Shown: positions 25,011 through 34,195, numbered from the stretch's first letter. The stretch: DNA of 64,000 nt from Spirosoma montaniterrae (GCF_001988955.1 NZ_CP014263.1:3442001-3506000), one strand, 5' to 3'. Notes: generated from the letters alone by a model not told the origin. Numbers and translations are program-made.

Positions 25011-26231
25011 TTAATCCGTTTTATACCGAGCCAGCACCACCAGCAGTGCTACCAGGAACGCCACCGAGAACACCAGCAGGGCATTGCCGAAGCCGCCGAG
25101 AGCCGCCACCATCGCACCCACGAAAAACACCGCTGTTGCCGTGAAAAACCGGCCAATGTTGAAACTGATGCCAGCCGCCGTTGCCCGAATCCGAACCGGA
25201 AACAGTGCCGGAATAATGCTCGACAACGAACCCTGACTGATGCCAAAAAACAGCGCAACGAACGCCGTTTCGGCATAAATCACGGGCGAGAACGTCTGGT
25301 TGGTCAGGAACAGCAGCGCACAGCCGCCCGCACAGCCCGCAAACGTCAGCAAAAGCGTTCGGCGCGAACCCAGCCGGTTCAGCAGCCCCCCCGACACCAT
25401 GCCGCCCAGAATACCGCCCATACCGAGCAGCATCATAGTCAGGCCGCGTTCGCGTTCGCCCGTTTGCCCGGCGGGAAGCAGCGTTTGCACCCAGGTCGGA
25501 ATCCAGGAGAACGTACCCCACAGACCAATCAGCACCGCGCCGAACACCAGCACGCCCGTGAGTAGGTTGGCCCGGTCGGTGGGCGTCCAGTCGTTAAATT
25601 TCGTAGTAGACTGTTTGCGGCTGGCCTGTTGCCAGCTTGCCGATTCGGGAAGCCGGAACAGCATCAGCCCAGCCACAACCAGCGGCACTGCCCCCAGCCA
25701 GAACGCCTGCCGCCACGGTACGGCTCCTACGTTCAGCCCGCCCGTTGCCACGATGCCCACCGGAAACATCACAGCCAAAACGCCCAAAACTACCGCCCTT
25801 CCGCGCTCCGGCCAGATTTCGGACAAATAAACGGTCGTGAGCAGCAACACGCCCCCCACGCCCGCGCCCGTCAGAAACCGGCACAGCAGCAGCACCGGCC
25901 AGTTGGGCGCAAACACCGTCAGCAGCATAGCCGCGCCGTAGAGAGCCGTCACAAAAGCCACCGCCCGCACCCGCCCGATGCGGTCGCCCACGACGCCGAA
26001 TGCCAGCCCGCCCACCATCCAGCCATACAGAAAAGCCGCGCTGATGTAGGCCCCGATTTCGCCTAACCGCTCTTCTGAAACAGATTGGCCCAGCACGTCG
26101 GGCACGGCCACGGGCAGCACCGTTGCCATGAGCGTTGAGGCCGTACCGCCCAGTCCATACGACAACGCACACAGCGCAAAAGCCAGCCAGTTGGCGGTCA
26201 GGGCTTCCGATTTTGTTTTTAGTGCTTCCAT
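25011..26231 (-). CDS. MFS transporter, 12 helices
   Basis: A 406-residue major facilitator protein. The first half has ALSYGLGGTASTLMATVLPV, the loop 2-3 motif GVVGDRIGRVRAVAFVTALY and LLCRFLTGAGVGGVLLLTTV with the E-W-P-E-R-G-R loop. The second half has the matching MVSGGLLNRLGSRRTLLLTF. This arrangement is like sugar/aromatic-acid symporters, but no substrate motif can be named. It lies within the run of AhpD-like, haloperoxidase-like and TonB genes and may move a small organic substrate or product across the inner membrane. Confidence 0.88.
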   Translation of the reverse strand: MEALKTKSEALTANWLAFALCALSYGLGGTASTLMATVLPVAVPDVLGQSVSEERLGEIGAYISAAFLYGWMVGGLAFGVVGDRIGRVRAVAFVTALYGAAMLLTVFAPNWPVLLLCRFLTGAGVGGVLLLTTVYLSEIWPERGRAVVLGVLAVMFPVGIVATGGLNVGAVPWRQAFWLGAVPLVVAGLMLFRLPESASWQQASRKQSTTKFNDWTPTDRANLLTGVLVFGAVLIGLWGTFSWIPTWVQTLLPAGQTGERERGLTMMLLGMGGILGGMVSGGLLNRLGSRRTLLLTFAGCAGGCALLFLTNQTFSPVIYAETAFVALFFGISQGSLSSIIPALFPVRIRATAAGISFNIGRFFTATAVFFVGAMVAALGGFGNALLVFSVAFLVALLVVLARYKTD

Positions 26232-26250
26232 AAGTGGTTGACGGATAGAC

Positions 26251-26346
26251 TGATTGAATGATTGAATGGTAGAATGATTGAATGGGGTTACTACCTAACT
26301 ACTCCATTCAATCAGTCTATCATTCTACCATTCAATCATTCAATCA
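26251..26346. repeat. intergenic inverted repeat, 28-bp arms
   Basis: Bases 26251-26278 and 26319-26346 are perfect reverse complements built from TGATTGAATGA units. The right arm abuts the stop codon of the TonB receptor gene on the minus strand, so the hairpin is placed like a terminator between it and the MFS gene. Confidence 0.75.
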
Positions 26347-29130
26347 TTATTTGAGTCCTTGATCAAACGTCAACGATACGTAATAGAGACCGCCGACGGC
26401 GGCTGAACCGTATGCCTGCACTACGTAGTTGTTGAACAGATTACTGCCGCCTACTTTCAGAATCGTTTTCAGGGCGGGCATCCGGTAGCTTGCCTGCGCA
26501 TCGACTAATGAGTACGACGGAATCCGACCGGGGCGATTTTCGGTAAACGTGCCGAACCAGTCGAAGGCTTCCTGCCAATGCCACGCCACGCTGAAGCCCA
26601 GCCGGTTGGTCAGGCGGTCGTTGCTCAGGATTACGTTGCTTTTGAAACAGGGCGTATTGAAGGCCGGAATGTTGTTGGGATTGGCATCCATGATGTTGAA
26701 CCTCGCCCAGGTGCCATTGGCCTCTACCCGATAGCCCCGGTTCAGCAGAGCCGTCAGACCCGCGCTGACCCCATCTGCCGATACGCGGTCGGCGGCATTG
26801 GTATAGAGTTGAAACGCCTGCCGGTTGGCGGCTGTCAGGATATCAGCCGCAGCAGCCGGGTTGACCGTACCGTCGGGCAGCAGCACCGCGCTATTGGGCC
26901 GAATCACCACCTGATTCACCAGAAAATTACGGTATTGGCCGTAGTAATAGCTGACGTCGAATAACAGCCGCGAGGTAAGCATACCCTTGTAGCCTACTTC
27001 AAACGATTGCGATTGCTCGGCCCGGATGCGCGGCACGTCCGACTTCACTAACTTGTCTTTATTCGCCATCAACGCCTGCTGGAACGGCGTACCCGACCCA
27101 ACCGCCTGCCCGAAAGCAGCCCCAAACGCACCCACCGAAGCGGCAGTAAATGAGTTTTCGTAGGCATTCAGCCCCGCTGTGTTGTCCGGTGCTGCGCCCA
27201 GAATGATAATCGGGCCTACGTTCAGCCGAATGTACTGATCGGGTACGGTTGGGTTGCGGAAACCCGTCTGGTAACTCGCCCGGAAGTGGTGAGCATCCGA
27301 AGGCGAAAACACCGCCGACGCACGGGGCGTAAAGTTGCCCACGAAATTCTGATTCTTGTCGTAGCGGCCCGAAACGGTCAACTTCAGTTTATCCTGCAAC
27401 AGCGTTTTCGACGCCTGCGCAAACGCGCCGTATTCGGCCACCCGAATCTTATTCACCTTATCGTCGAACAACGTGCCTTCGCTGTTCATGTCGTAATAGC
27501 GCACGTTGCCACCCGCCTGAACGCTCATAAATTTCAACGCTGACGTGAAATCATATAACCCTTCGACGTGATACAACTTACTCTTACTCAGCACACCCGC
27601 CCCCTGCAACCCGGCAATGCCGATGTATCGCTGCTTCTCGCGGTCGAAGTCTGTCGAACCGGGCAAAAGTCGCCCCTGATCGGCGAAGGCGCGGGCCATG
27701 TCGTGATTCCGCGCCGTTTGGCCCGAAACCTGCCCGTTGAAGGCAGCCGCGTAGCGGGCAAACCAGGTAGCGTCGGCCTTGTCGGGCGTAACCACGTTGC
27801 CGTTCAGATCACGCACCCACGTCCGGTTAATGAGTTGCCCCAGCGAACGGGTGTTATAGGAATTCTGCGAATTTTCGGCAGTAGAATAAGCCCTGACGAA
27901 GAAGTTTTTGCCCTGCAACTCAAGCCGGTGTTGTGTCAACTGAAAATCATTGAGCATAAACCGGCTGCTGCCTGTGTAGTTGGTAGTGGCCTGCCCGAAG
28001 TTCAGCGCGTAAATCAACTCGGTTTGCTTCCCGATTCGGTAATGAACCGCCCCGCCTAACTTCAGGCTATACACGTCGTAGTTGGTCAGGTCGATTTCGC
28101 GGTAGCCTGTGCGCGACACCCGCCCAATGCCCGGCAGCGTTTGCGCCACTTCATCGCCGTAGATATTCAGCGCGTTCCGCCCCGGATTGGTAGCTCCGCG
28201 CAGTTCGGGGTTGGTGTTCGGGTCAATGTCAGTATAATCGGCGGCATACCAGTCGCGGCCTTTCAGATACGACGCATTCACTTTGAACGCCAGCCGGTTG
28301 CCGATGACTTTGGCATACCGAACGGCTGTCTCCGTGTACGGTTTCGGACTGTCGCCCGTTGGGTCGTTGACGTGGTTGACGCCCACTTTCTGTTGAACGC
28401 TCAGCCCCTGATGCTGGAACGGGTTTTTGGTGCGGATATACAACAACCCGTTGAAGGCCACCGGGCCGTAGAGAGCCGAAGCCGCCCCCGGAATCAACTC
28501 CGCCGATTCGAGGTCAAGGTCCGACGTGCCGTACTGATTCGCCACTGCCCACCCCAAACCGGGCGATTGATTGTCCATACCATCGATGAGTTGCAGAAAG
28601 CGCGTGTTGCCGGTCGAGTTAAAGCCGCGTGTGTTAATCTGCCGGTAGGTGAGGCCACTCGTCACCATATCCACGCCTTTGAGGTTGTTCAGAGCCTCGA
28701 AATAGTTCGGTGCCGCCGACCGCTGAACGGCCCGTGCATCGAGCTTTTCGATACTCACCGGCGACCGCAGGATACTTTCTTCAACCCGCGAAGCTGCTAC
28801 TACCACATCGTTTAGCTGATTTTCAGCGCGTTGCAAAGAAACCGTCAGCGGTTTGCTATCGGCATTTACGCTAACAGTCTGCGTCTCCTGCCCAACCATC
28901 GAAACGGCCAGCGTGAGTTTGCCTTGTTTCGTAGTCGTAATTGTAAAACGACCCCCGGCATCAGTTGCCGTGCCGGTAGCCGTACCCCGCACAGTTACCG
29001 ATGCGCCAGCCAGGGATTGGCCCGTTTGGGCGTCGCGCACCACGCCCGACACCTGCCGCGATTGGCCCAGTCCGGGCAAAGCGGTAGCTAAAGTCATCGC
29101 CAATGCGACAACAAATGATATAAGTTTCAT
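26347..29130 (-). CDS. TonB-dependent outer-membrane receptor
   Basis: A receptor of about 927 residues. I chose the ATG at 29130, giving signal MKLISFVVALAMTLATALPG LGQS; a longer frame to 29382 is only translation of the adjacent repeat array. Residues of about 27-110 form a carboxypeptidase-regulatory-like domain (SGVVRDAQTGQSLAGASVTV). The plug contains LNNLKGVDMVTSGLTYRQIN, TRGFN and LIDGMDNQSPG. The rest is a 22-strand-type barrel ending GGLYYVSLTFDQGL. The ligand is unknown. It imports a substrate across the outer membrane using TonB energy and sits between AhpD-like and MFS genes on the same strand. Confidence 0.92.
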   Translation of the reverse strand: MKLISFVVALAMTLATALPGLGQSRQVSGVVRDAQTGQSLAGASVTVRGTATGTATDAGGRFTITTTKQGKLTLAVSMVGQETQTVSVNADSKPLTVSLQRAENQLNDVVVAASRVEESILRSPVSIEKLDARAVQRSAAPNYFEALNNLKGVDMVTSGLTYRQINTRGFNSTGNTRFLQLIDGMDNQSPGLGWAVANQYGTSDLDLESAELIPGAASALYGPVAFNGLLYIRTKNPFQHQGLSVQQKVGVNHVNDPTGDSPKPYTETAVRYAKVIGNRLAFKVNASYLKGRDWYAADYTDIDPNTNPELRGATNPGRNALNIYGDEVAQTLPGIGRVSRTGYREIDLTNYDVYSLKLGGAVHYRIGKQTELIYALNFGQATTNYTGSSRFMLNDFQLTQHRLELQGKNFFVRAYSTAENSQNSYNTRSLGQLINRTWVRDLNGNVVTPDKADATWFARYAAAFNGQVSGQTARNHDMARAFADQGRLLPGSTDFDREKQRYIGIAGLQGAGVLSKSKLYHVEGLYDFTSALKFMSVQAGGNVRYYDMNSEGTLFDDKVNKIRVAEYGAFAQASKTLLQDKLKLTVSGRYDKNQNFVGNFTPRASAVFSPSDAHHFRASYQTGFRNPTVPDQYIRLNVGPIIILGAAPDNTAGLNAYENSFTAASVGAFGAAFGQAVGSGTPFQQALMANKDKLVKSDVPRIRAEQSQSFEVGYKGMLTSRLLFDVSYYYGQYRNFLVNQVVIRPNSAVLLPDGTVNPAAAADILTAANRQAFQLYTNAADRVSADGVSAGLTALLNRGYRVEANGTWARFNIMDANPNNIPAFNTPCFKSNVILSNDRLTNRLGFSVAWHWQEAFDWFGTFTENRPGRIPSYSLVDAQASYRMPALKTILKVGGSNLFNNYVVQAYGSAAVGGLYYVSLTFDQGLK

Positions 29131-29152
29131 AGATGTTCGATCAATATGTTCC

Positions 29153-29401
29153 CATGTAGAGACGCAACCCTTTGCGTCTCTTTCCCGGATGGTTTTGCGT
29201 CTCTTTCCCGGATGGTTCTGCGTCTCTTTCCCGGATGGTTTTGCGTCTCTTTCCCGGATGGTTTTGCGTCTCTTTCCCGGATGGTTCTGCGTCTCCTTCC
29301 CGAATGGTTCTGCGTCTCTTTCCCGGATGATTTTAAAAAATTGCTGACGCTCAGATGATTGCTGACGCGTGATGAGACGCAAAATCTTGCGTCTCTACAT
29401 G
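29153..29401. repeat. GTAGAGACGCAA element with seven 23-bp tandem units
   Basis: The element is bounded by CATGTAGAGACGCAA (29153-29167) and its complement (29387-29401). Between them are seven copies of a 23-bp unit, GCGTCTCTTTCCCGGATGGT plus three bases, starting near 29174, 29197, 29220, 29243, 29266, 29289 and 29312. It lies directly upstream of the TonB receptor start, so copy number could affect its expression. Units are contiguous without spacers, so it is not a CRISPR array. Confidence 0.85.
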
Positions 29402-29405
29402 GGGG

Positions 29406-29975
29406 TTACGTGACCTGCACTGGCGCGGGGTAGCCGCCCGGTGGACGGACGTAGCCCCGACCCGTGATGCGTTCGCCCAACACGTCGTAGTAGCCCGATT
29501 CGAGTGCGGGTGCTACCGTATTCAGCCCGTCAACGTATTTGTTGTACAGGCAAAACAGGGCGGCAATCAGCACCGTATCGTGAATTTCGCGGTCGGTAGC
29601 TCCGGCAGTGCGGGCGCGGTCGACGACCTCCGGCGTGACGGCCCGGCCCGACTGCTGCGTGAGGGCGGCAATCTGAAGCAACGCCTTTAGCTTCTCGCTG
29701 ATAGGCGCGGTTTCGAGGTCGGCTTTCACGGCGCGGGTCGTGTCGGTTTCGCCCAACAGCAGGTCGGCGGCTTTGGTATGGGCCGCTTCGCAGAAGTTCG
29801 TGCAATTACGCGACGATACCAGCGCGGCAATCAGTTCGCGTTCGCCCGTACTCAGGGTCGATTCTCCGCGCAGCAAAAGCTGCGTGAGTTCGCGAATGGG
29901 TGCGGCAGTATCGAGCCGGTATTCGAGCAGGCCCGTAATACCCGGCAGGTGCGGTGGCAGCGGAATGTGTGGCAT
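29406..29975 (-). CDS. AhpD-like peroxidase-related protein (CxxxC form)
   Basis: A 189-residue third member of the AhpD-like set (MPHIPLPPHLPGITGLLEYR). Its active-site segment STGERELIAALVSSRNCTNF then CEAAHTKAA again shows the CxxxC spacing before histidine. The second half has DREIHDTVLIAALFCLYNKY and VDGLNTVAP as in the paralogues. It lies between the TonB receptor and a haloperoxidase-like gene, all on the minus strand. Three copies within 6.4 kb imply that the family is central to this cluster. Confidence 0.82.
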   Translation of the reverse strand: MPHIPLPPHLPGITGLLEYRLDTAAPIRELTQLLLRGESTLSTGERELIAALVSSRNCTNFCEAAHTKAADLLLGETDTTRAVKADLETAPISEKLKALLQIAALTQQSGRAVTPEVVDRARTAGATDREIHDTVLIAALFCLYNKYVDGLNTVAPALESGYYDVLGERITGRGYVRPPGGYPAPVQVT

Positions 29976-29981
29976 AGGTTT

Positions 29982-30108
29982 CAGAACCAGGATTAGCCGG
30001 GATTTGCGAGATTAAACAGGATTTTACGCTGCGCTTTTTCGATCACATAAAGAAGCACAGCGTAGCATCTTGTTTTAATCTTGGCAATCCTGGCTAATCC
30101 TGGTTCTG
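29982..30108. repeat. intergenic inverted repeat, 17-bp arms
   Basis: CAGAACCAGGATTAGCC (29982-29998) and its exact complement at 30092-30108 enclose a second imperfect pairing (GATTAAACAGGATTTTACGC against GCGTAGCATCTTGTTTTAAT). It fills the spacer between the haloperoxidase-like and AhpD-like genes and ends one base before the haloperoxidase gene's stop codon. Confidence 0.7.
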
Positions 30109-30109
30109 A

Positions 30110-31660
30110 TTAAAGTCCCGACCCGTCGGCTTTGCCGCGTAGTACGGCGTAAGAACCGATGTTTTTGCCACATTGCAGACCCACTTCGCAATCAGAGCGG
30201 AAGTGAATCATGCCGTATACCCGCGATTCAGACGCTTCTTTGGCGGCTGCCGTAAACTCATTGGCCCGGTTGGGGAAGATATAGCCCAGCACCTCAGCCG
30301 CTGCCCCGGAGAACGTGGAGTGCCCCGACGTATAGCTGGGGAAGTTGGGCAGGCCAACCGACGTTTTGACGCCAAACTGCTGTGGGCGGGGCGTGTAGTA
30401 GTAGAACTTTGTTTCCCAGCAGCAGACGCCCGCATCCTGCAACGTTGTACCCAACAAAGCCAGCGTCCGGGCCATGCGTACTTCGCTGAATTTAGCATCG
30501 TGGGCAGCATTGGCAGCATAGCGATGCCAGTGGCCGGGGGGCGTGTAGCTACCCGCGCCATCGGCCCAGTAGTTGGCAATTCGTGCCTGTTCGCGGGTTT
30601 GGTTTTTCTGGATGTTTTGCAGTTCTTCCAGTTCTTTCCTGAACTGTTCAGAGCCGGGTTGCGGAGCCACACCAGGCCGAATTTTCACCAGCGTAGCCCG
30701 GTCGAAATTCCACAGGCCAACGGCTCCGTAGTTGGGCAGCATGGGCGGGCGGGCCGGGCTTTCCTGACTCTCCCAAACCATCGATTGTCCACGTTCTTTA
30801 GCTGCGGCAATCATACCCGCCGTCAGCGTCTGGTTGTTGGCGGCTCCCATGCCATCGGTGCGGGCGCGGGCCATGACGCGGGCACCCACCTGCGTACCGA
30901 GATCGGCACCAGCCGTAATGTCGCTCTGGACGTTCATACCGGCCCACAACCGACTCCACTGATGCTCAGCTAATTTACCGGCCAGATACCCCACTTCGCC
31001 GGGGAACATCGCCACCAGAATGGCATACGATGCGTTGGCAACAACAGCATCTTCCGACGGATATGATGGCAGTGCCGACACAGGCAACGAAGGCTTCACC
31101 GCAGCATCTATTCTGCTGGGAGCCAATCGATTGAACTGGTATTTATAATTCCACGCAGCAACAAGCGCATCGTACTGGGCCACGCTCAGGTAAGCCAGTG
31201 TGCGGGCCGCGTAGGGCGGATTGGCAAACGGAAATGCCGGATCGGCCAGCGGGTTATTCGCATCCGGTACGGGGTACTTACCCTCGGCGTTCGATGCGGG
31301 GGGTAGGTTATATTTTGCCGCCAGTTCGCGGGCAATTTCGTTCCATCGATACACAGCTCCTGCGCCCCAGTACTCGACCGCAGCGCGTTGTTTGTCGCTC
31401 AGGTTGACCGACGAGTTTTTGAGGTTGGTCAGTTCCGTCTGATAAGCCGTTGAGGTTGTTGCGGCTGGCGATGCAATGGTTACTGCCGTGGGGCTGGTCA
31501 GGATGTATGTTTTCCAGGTGCCCGCGCTGGCATCGACATCAGCCGGTGCATAAGCCGGGCGCACCGGTTCGGTAATTGTTTTGTCGCAGGAGGTCAGCAC
31601 CAGCGATACGCCGAATGCAGTTAAGCCTGCCAGAAGTATAGTACGAAAGTTCGGTTTCAT
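30110..31660 (-). CDS. PAP2/vanadium-dependent haloperoxidase-like lipoprotein
   Basis: A 516-residue exported protein. The lipoprotein signal ends GLTAFGVSLVLTSCDKT. The vanadate/phosphate site is complete: K418-x6-R425-P (KFYYYTPRP), SGH with H447 (YTSGHSTFSGAAAEV) and R480-x5-H486 (SRVYGMIHFRSD). It is paralogous to 19904-21400 over the full length (GTWKTYILTS against GNWQTVVLRS; SYPSEDAVVANASYAILVAM). Activity may be haloperoxidase or acid phosphatase; the motifs fit both. It follows its outer-membrane barrel partner by 8 bases. Confidence 0.88.
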   Translation of the reverse strand: MKPNFRTILLAGLTAFGVSLVLTSCDKTITEPVRPAYAPADVDASAGTWKTYILTSPTAVTIASPAATTSTAYQTELTNLKNSSVNLSDKQRAAVEYWGAGAVYRWNEIARELAAKYNLPPASNAEGKYPVPDANNPLADPAFPFANPPYAARTLAYLSVAQYDALVAAWNYKYQFNRLAPSRIDAAVKPSLPVSALPSYPSEDAVVANASYAILVAMFPGEVGYLAGKLAEHQWSRLWAGMNVQSDITAGADLGTQVGARVMARARTDGMGAANNQTLTAGMIAAAKERGQSMVWESQESPARPPMLPNYGAVGLWNFDRATLVKIRPGVAPQPGSEQFRKELEELQNIQKNQTREQARIANYWADGAGSYTPPGHWHRYAANAAHDAKFSEVRMARTLALLGTTLQDAGVCCWETKFYYYTPRPQQFGVKTSVGLPNFPSYTSGHSTFSGAAAEVLGYIFPNRANEFTAAAKEASESRVYGMIHFRSDCEVGLQCGKNIGSYAVLRGKADGSGL

Positions 31661-31668
31661 CGGAATGC

Positions 31669-32568
31669 TTAGTTTACGGCGAATTGATACAACACACCCA
31701 CCATGAAGCTGGTGCTTTGGCCCACATTACGGCCATCGGTTACGTAGGCTACGCGGGCATTGACGCCTATGTTTTTAGGCTGAAGTTTACCATACCAGCC
31801 TACCTGCGTTGCCTGCATGTTGTTGGTTGGATACGGCATATCGTTCCGGCGAATGTCGTCGCCACTTAGCCCGGCCATTCGTTCTACGAACACCTCCGTT
31901 TGCCACTTCTTACGCAGAACACCGACCCGTGCAGCCGCATCGTACATGTTCGGAATCTGCATTTCGCTGCTGTTCCAGAGCCGCCCGTTCGTAAAATGCG
32001 AATCGCGGTCAACGTTGATATTGCTCCGCCACGTATACGAACCGTGTGTGGTTACGTACAGGCCGGTTGTCGGGTGCGTGTAGTTGAGCAGCAAACGTCC
32101 TGTGGCCGTGCGCGACTGTAAACCAATCGACATCGGCAGAAAATCGGGTACATACCGGCTAACGGGCAGCGAACCACCGACCAGCGCGTGAACCGAAAAC
32201 CCGTTGTATTGATACAGATTCGCTTTGAGCCAGGCCGACAAATCCTGAATACCCCGCTGCCCCATCAGATTACCGGCAGAGGTGCTGGTCCAGACATAAG
32301 GCAGGTTGAGAATCAGATTCAGCCGGTTGGTGATCCCGATGGCGGGCATGACAGACAGGCTCTGCGTGGTGTGCGTACCGATGTTGAAGTTTTCGCGTTT
32401 ACGCGTTCCTTCCCAGTACGACGTCCAGGAACTTTGGCCGTACATACCTGCGATACATACGGTTTTTTTAGGCATGTAAATGGCATCGGTCGGCATTTGC
32501 GCCCAGGCCGATGTACTTACACACAGCGTACCAGCCAACGCCAGCACGAGGGTATATGTTGATTTCAT
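31669..32568 (-). CDS. outer-membrane beta-barrel partner of the haloperoxidase-like gene
   Basis: A 299-residue protein. The ATG at 32568 starts a clean signal peptide (STYTLVLALAGTLCVSTSAWAQ); an upstream in-frame start would add about 41 non-signal residues. The mature sequence has beta-barrel strands (LNLILNLPYVWTSTSAGNLM, GFSVHALVGGSLPVSRYVPD, TGLYVTTHGSYTWRSNINVD) and a C-terminal strand SFMVGVLYQFAVN. It is similar in layout and in GIQDLSAWLK to 21397-22299. It pairs with the haloperoxidase-like gene 8 bases downstream. Confidence 0.72.
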   Translation of the reverse strand: MKSTYTLVLALAGTLCVSTSAWAQMPTDAIYMPKKTVCIAGMYGQSSWTSYWEGTRKRENFNIGTHTTQSLSVMPAIGITNRLNLILNLPYVWTSTSAGNLMGQRGIQDLSAWLKANLYQYNGFSVHALVGGSLPVSRYVPDFLPMSIGLQSRTATGRLLLNYTHPTTGLYVTTHGSYTWRSNINVDRDSHFTNGRLWNSSEMQIPNMYDAAARVGVLRKKWQTEVFVERMAGLSGDDIRRNDMPYPTNNMQATQVGWYGKLQPKNIGVNARVAYVTDGRNVGQSTSFMVGVLYQFAVN

Positions 32569-32702
32569 GAAAAATGAATGTCTGAATGTGATGGAACCGC
32601 ATCGGCGGACCGATGGATTAGACAGATGTACGAGACCATACGCCGAGTGTTGAACAGACGCAGTAAATCCTGTTAAATCAGTAAAATCCAATAAATCCTG
32701 GT

Positions 32703-33242
32703 TCAGACTTCGGGAGGGGGCGAAAACACCGGCAGAGCGCGGTGCAGCAGCAGGGCGGGCATGTCGGGAATCCGAACGGTTGCGCGCCAGGAGGGCGATA
32801 GGAACTGGAAAATGGCTCGCGGATTGGGCGAGTATTCTTTGAGGAGAAACTTCAGAAATTGATTGGCTTTTTTACCCGTGTCGCTGGCCTGACCAACGTG
32901 TTCATTCAGAAATGAGAGCAGATCACCCTGCCAGAACGAGCGTTTGCCACCATCGAGGGCGGTGATATGCAGTTGTTCGCCGTGAATTTCCAGGCTTATT
33001 ACGTCGTAATAGCGGCCTTTGTAGGCAAATCCTTCGGTGGTTGTGCGGGTGATGGCGTTGGCATCGTGCGGACCGTCGAGCGGAATCTGAAACTCGACCA
33101 TGCTATCGACCGACCGATACACCGATAACCGCTCCGACAGGTCGTGTTCGGCCTGCCACCACGCTCCTACCACCACCAGCACGTAGGCCAGCGTGTGATA
33201 CAGCAGTAGTACAAAGAGACCGATGGAGACGACTTTCTTCAC
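32703..33242 (-). CDS. exported protein of unknown function
   Basis: A 179-residue protein with an N-terminal helix (KKVVSIGLFVLLLYHTLAYV) that is either a signal or an anchor. The remainder is soluble, with EFQIPLDGPHDANAITRTTT, EGFAYKGRYYDVISLEIHGE and a proline-rich C-terminus. Its pattern resembles small exported proteins found before metal or TonB loci in Bacteroidota, though no histidine-rich tail is present. It is the first gene of the minus-strand run leading into the barrel/haloperoxidase pair, so it may belong to that transcript. Confidence 0.6.
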   Translation of the reverse strand: MKKVVSIGLFVLLLYHTLAYVLVVVGAWWQAEHDLSERLSVYRSVDSMVEFQIPLDGPHDANAITRTTTEGFAYKGRYYDVISLEIHGEQLHITALDGGKRSFWQGDLLSFLNEHVGQASDTGKKANQFLKFLLKEYSPNPRAIFQFLSPSWRATVRIPDMPALLLHRALPVFSPPPEV

Positions 33243-33331
33243 AGAGTATCGGGTAAATTTATTCCAAATATAATGCTATGTTTTGAAACAATACCAAACA
33301 TTGATGAGTTATACGCAATTTTTAGGCCAAC

Positions 33332-34108
33332 CTAAGGCGTGTACAGCCAAACCCCAATCTCCGACAGGTCGAAGTTGGCCGCCCAGGTAGCTTGCAGCAG
33401 GTGCAGGTAACGATGGTCCTGTGCCGGGTTTCGAATCAGGTTCTGGTAACAGTAGCCCAGTTCTATTTTGCCAAACTTGCCCGTGTTATAGCCAATGCCC
33501 GTGTAGACCCAATCTTCGCCATAAAACGCGTTTTTTGCACTGATCGGGCTATTTTTGGCCCCCGACAGGCATAAAAAAAACTCGTTGGAAGCCGTTGCGT
33601 ACCACCCTTTCAACGTTTCTTTTGGATTGTATAGCGGATAGGTAAATCCTACCTGATAGCGAAACAACTGTGCATACGACCATTGTCGCGTGCGCGTGTT
33701 GAGCGGGTATCGTTCCTCATAACGCATTCTATGTGAGAGTTTTAAACGTCCCAACTGCGGTACGGCGTGGGTCACTACGGCCTGCGCCCACAGCCGGTTT
33801 TCGTTGACGCGCAAACCAAACAAATTGTGTTTTACGTAGGCGTACCCCAACCCAATTTGTAAAGCAGGGGTTATCTTATAACTCAAACTGGGTTGCAGGT
33901 AATATTGCAGGGCCGTAGCGGGGTATTTGCCCATGTCCATATTCAGCCGGTAGGTATCATAGGTAGCTGAAACAAACAGGTTATATTGCAGCTTCTGACC
34001 CAAACTGCCCGACTGTGAAATAGCCGGAAAAAAACCGAAAAATTTCCAGTTCTGCGCCCGGCACAAGGGGCTGATGAACAGATAACAGCAGAGAAAGAGG
34101 TAGCGCAT
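33332..34108 (-). CDS. DUF2490 outer-membrane-like protein
   Basis: A 258-residue protein. I chose the ATG at 34108, because it begins signal MRYLFLCCYLFISPLCRAQN; the longer frame adds 15 residues overlapping the divergent promoter. The body matches DUF2490: repeated beta strands such as WSYAQLFRYQVGFTYPLYNP, KLSHRMRYEERYPL (the LR-R-E-R phrase typical of the family) and DHRYLHLLQATWAANFDL near the end. Family members are predicted barrels of unknown role. It is divergent from moaA. Confidence 0.78.
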   Translation of the reverse strand: MRYLFLCCYLFISPLCRAQNWKFFGFFPAISQSGSLGQKLQYNLFVSATYDTYRLNMDMGKYPATALQYYLQPSLSYKITPALQIGLGYAYVKHNLFGLRVNENRLWAQAVVTHAVPQLGRLKLSHRMRYEERYPLNTRTRQWSYAQLFRYQVGFTYPLYNPKETLKGWYATASNEFFLCLSGAKNSPISAKNAFYGEDWVYTGIGYNTGKFGKIELGYCYQNLIRNPAQDHRYLHLLQATWAANFDLSEIGVWLYTP

Positions 34109-34195
34109 AAGGGTGAGACAGGAACAAAAGTCCTTTACCAAAATGTGTGCCAACTCGTTTATGCGTCAACAACTGGCCTTTCCGCTGAGAATGAC

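Noticed and set aside
28141..28815. 224-residue plus-strand reading frame
   Set aside because: It is antisense to the TonB receptor barrel and shows no family features.
29174..29334. possible CRISPR array
   Set aside because: The seven 23-bp units are contiguous with no spacers, and no cas genes are nearby. It is a tandem repeat within the GTAGAGACGCAA element.
29131..29382. 84-residue N-terminal extension of the TonB receptor
   Set aside because: The extension is only translated repeat sequence (repeats of PGKRRKTIRERD); the signal peptide starts at 29130.
17699..33242. prophage or integrative element
   Set aside because: No integrase, capsid, terminase, relaxase or attachment repeats were found. 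The same-strand run looks chromosomal.
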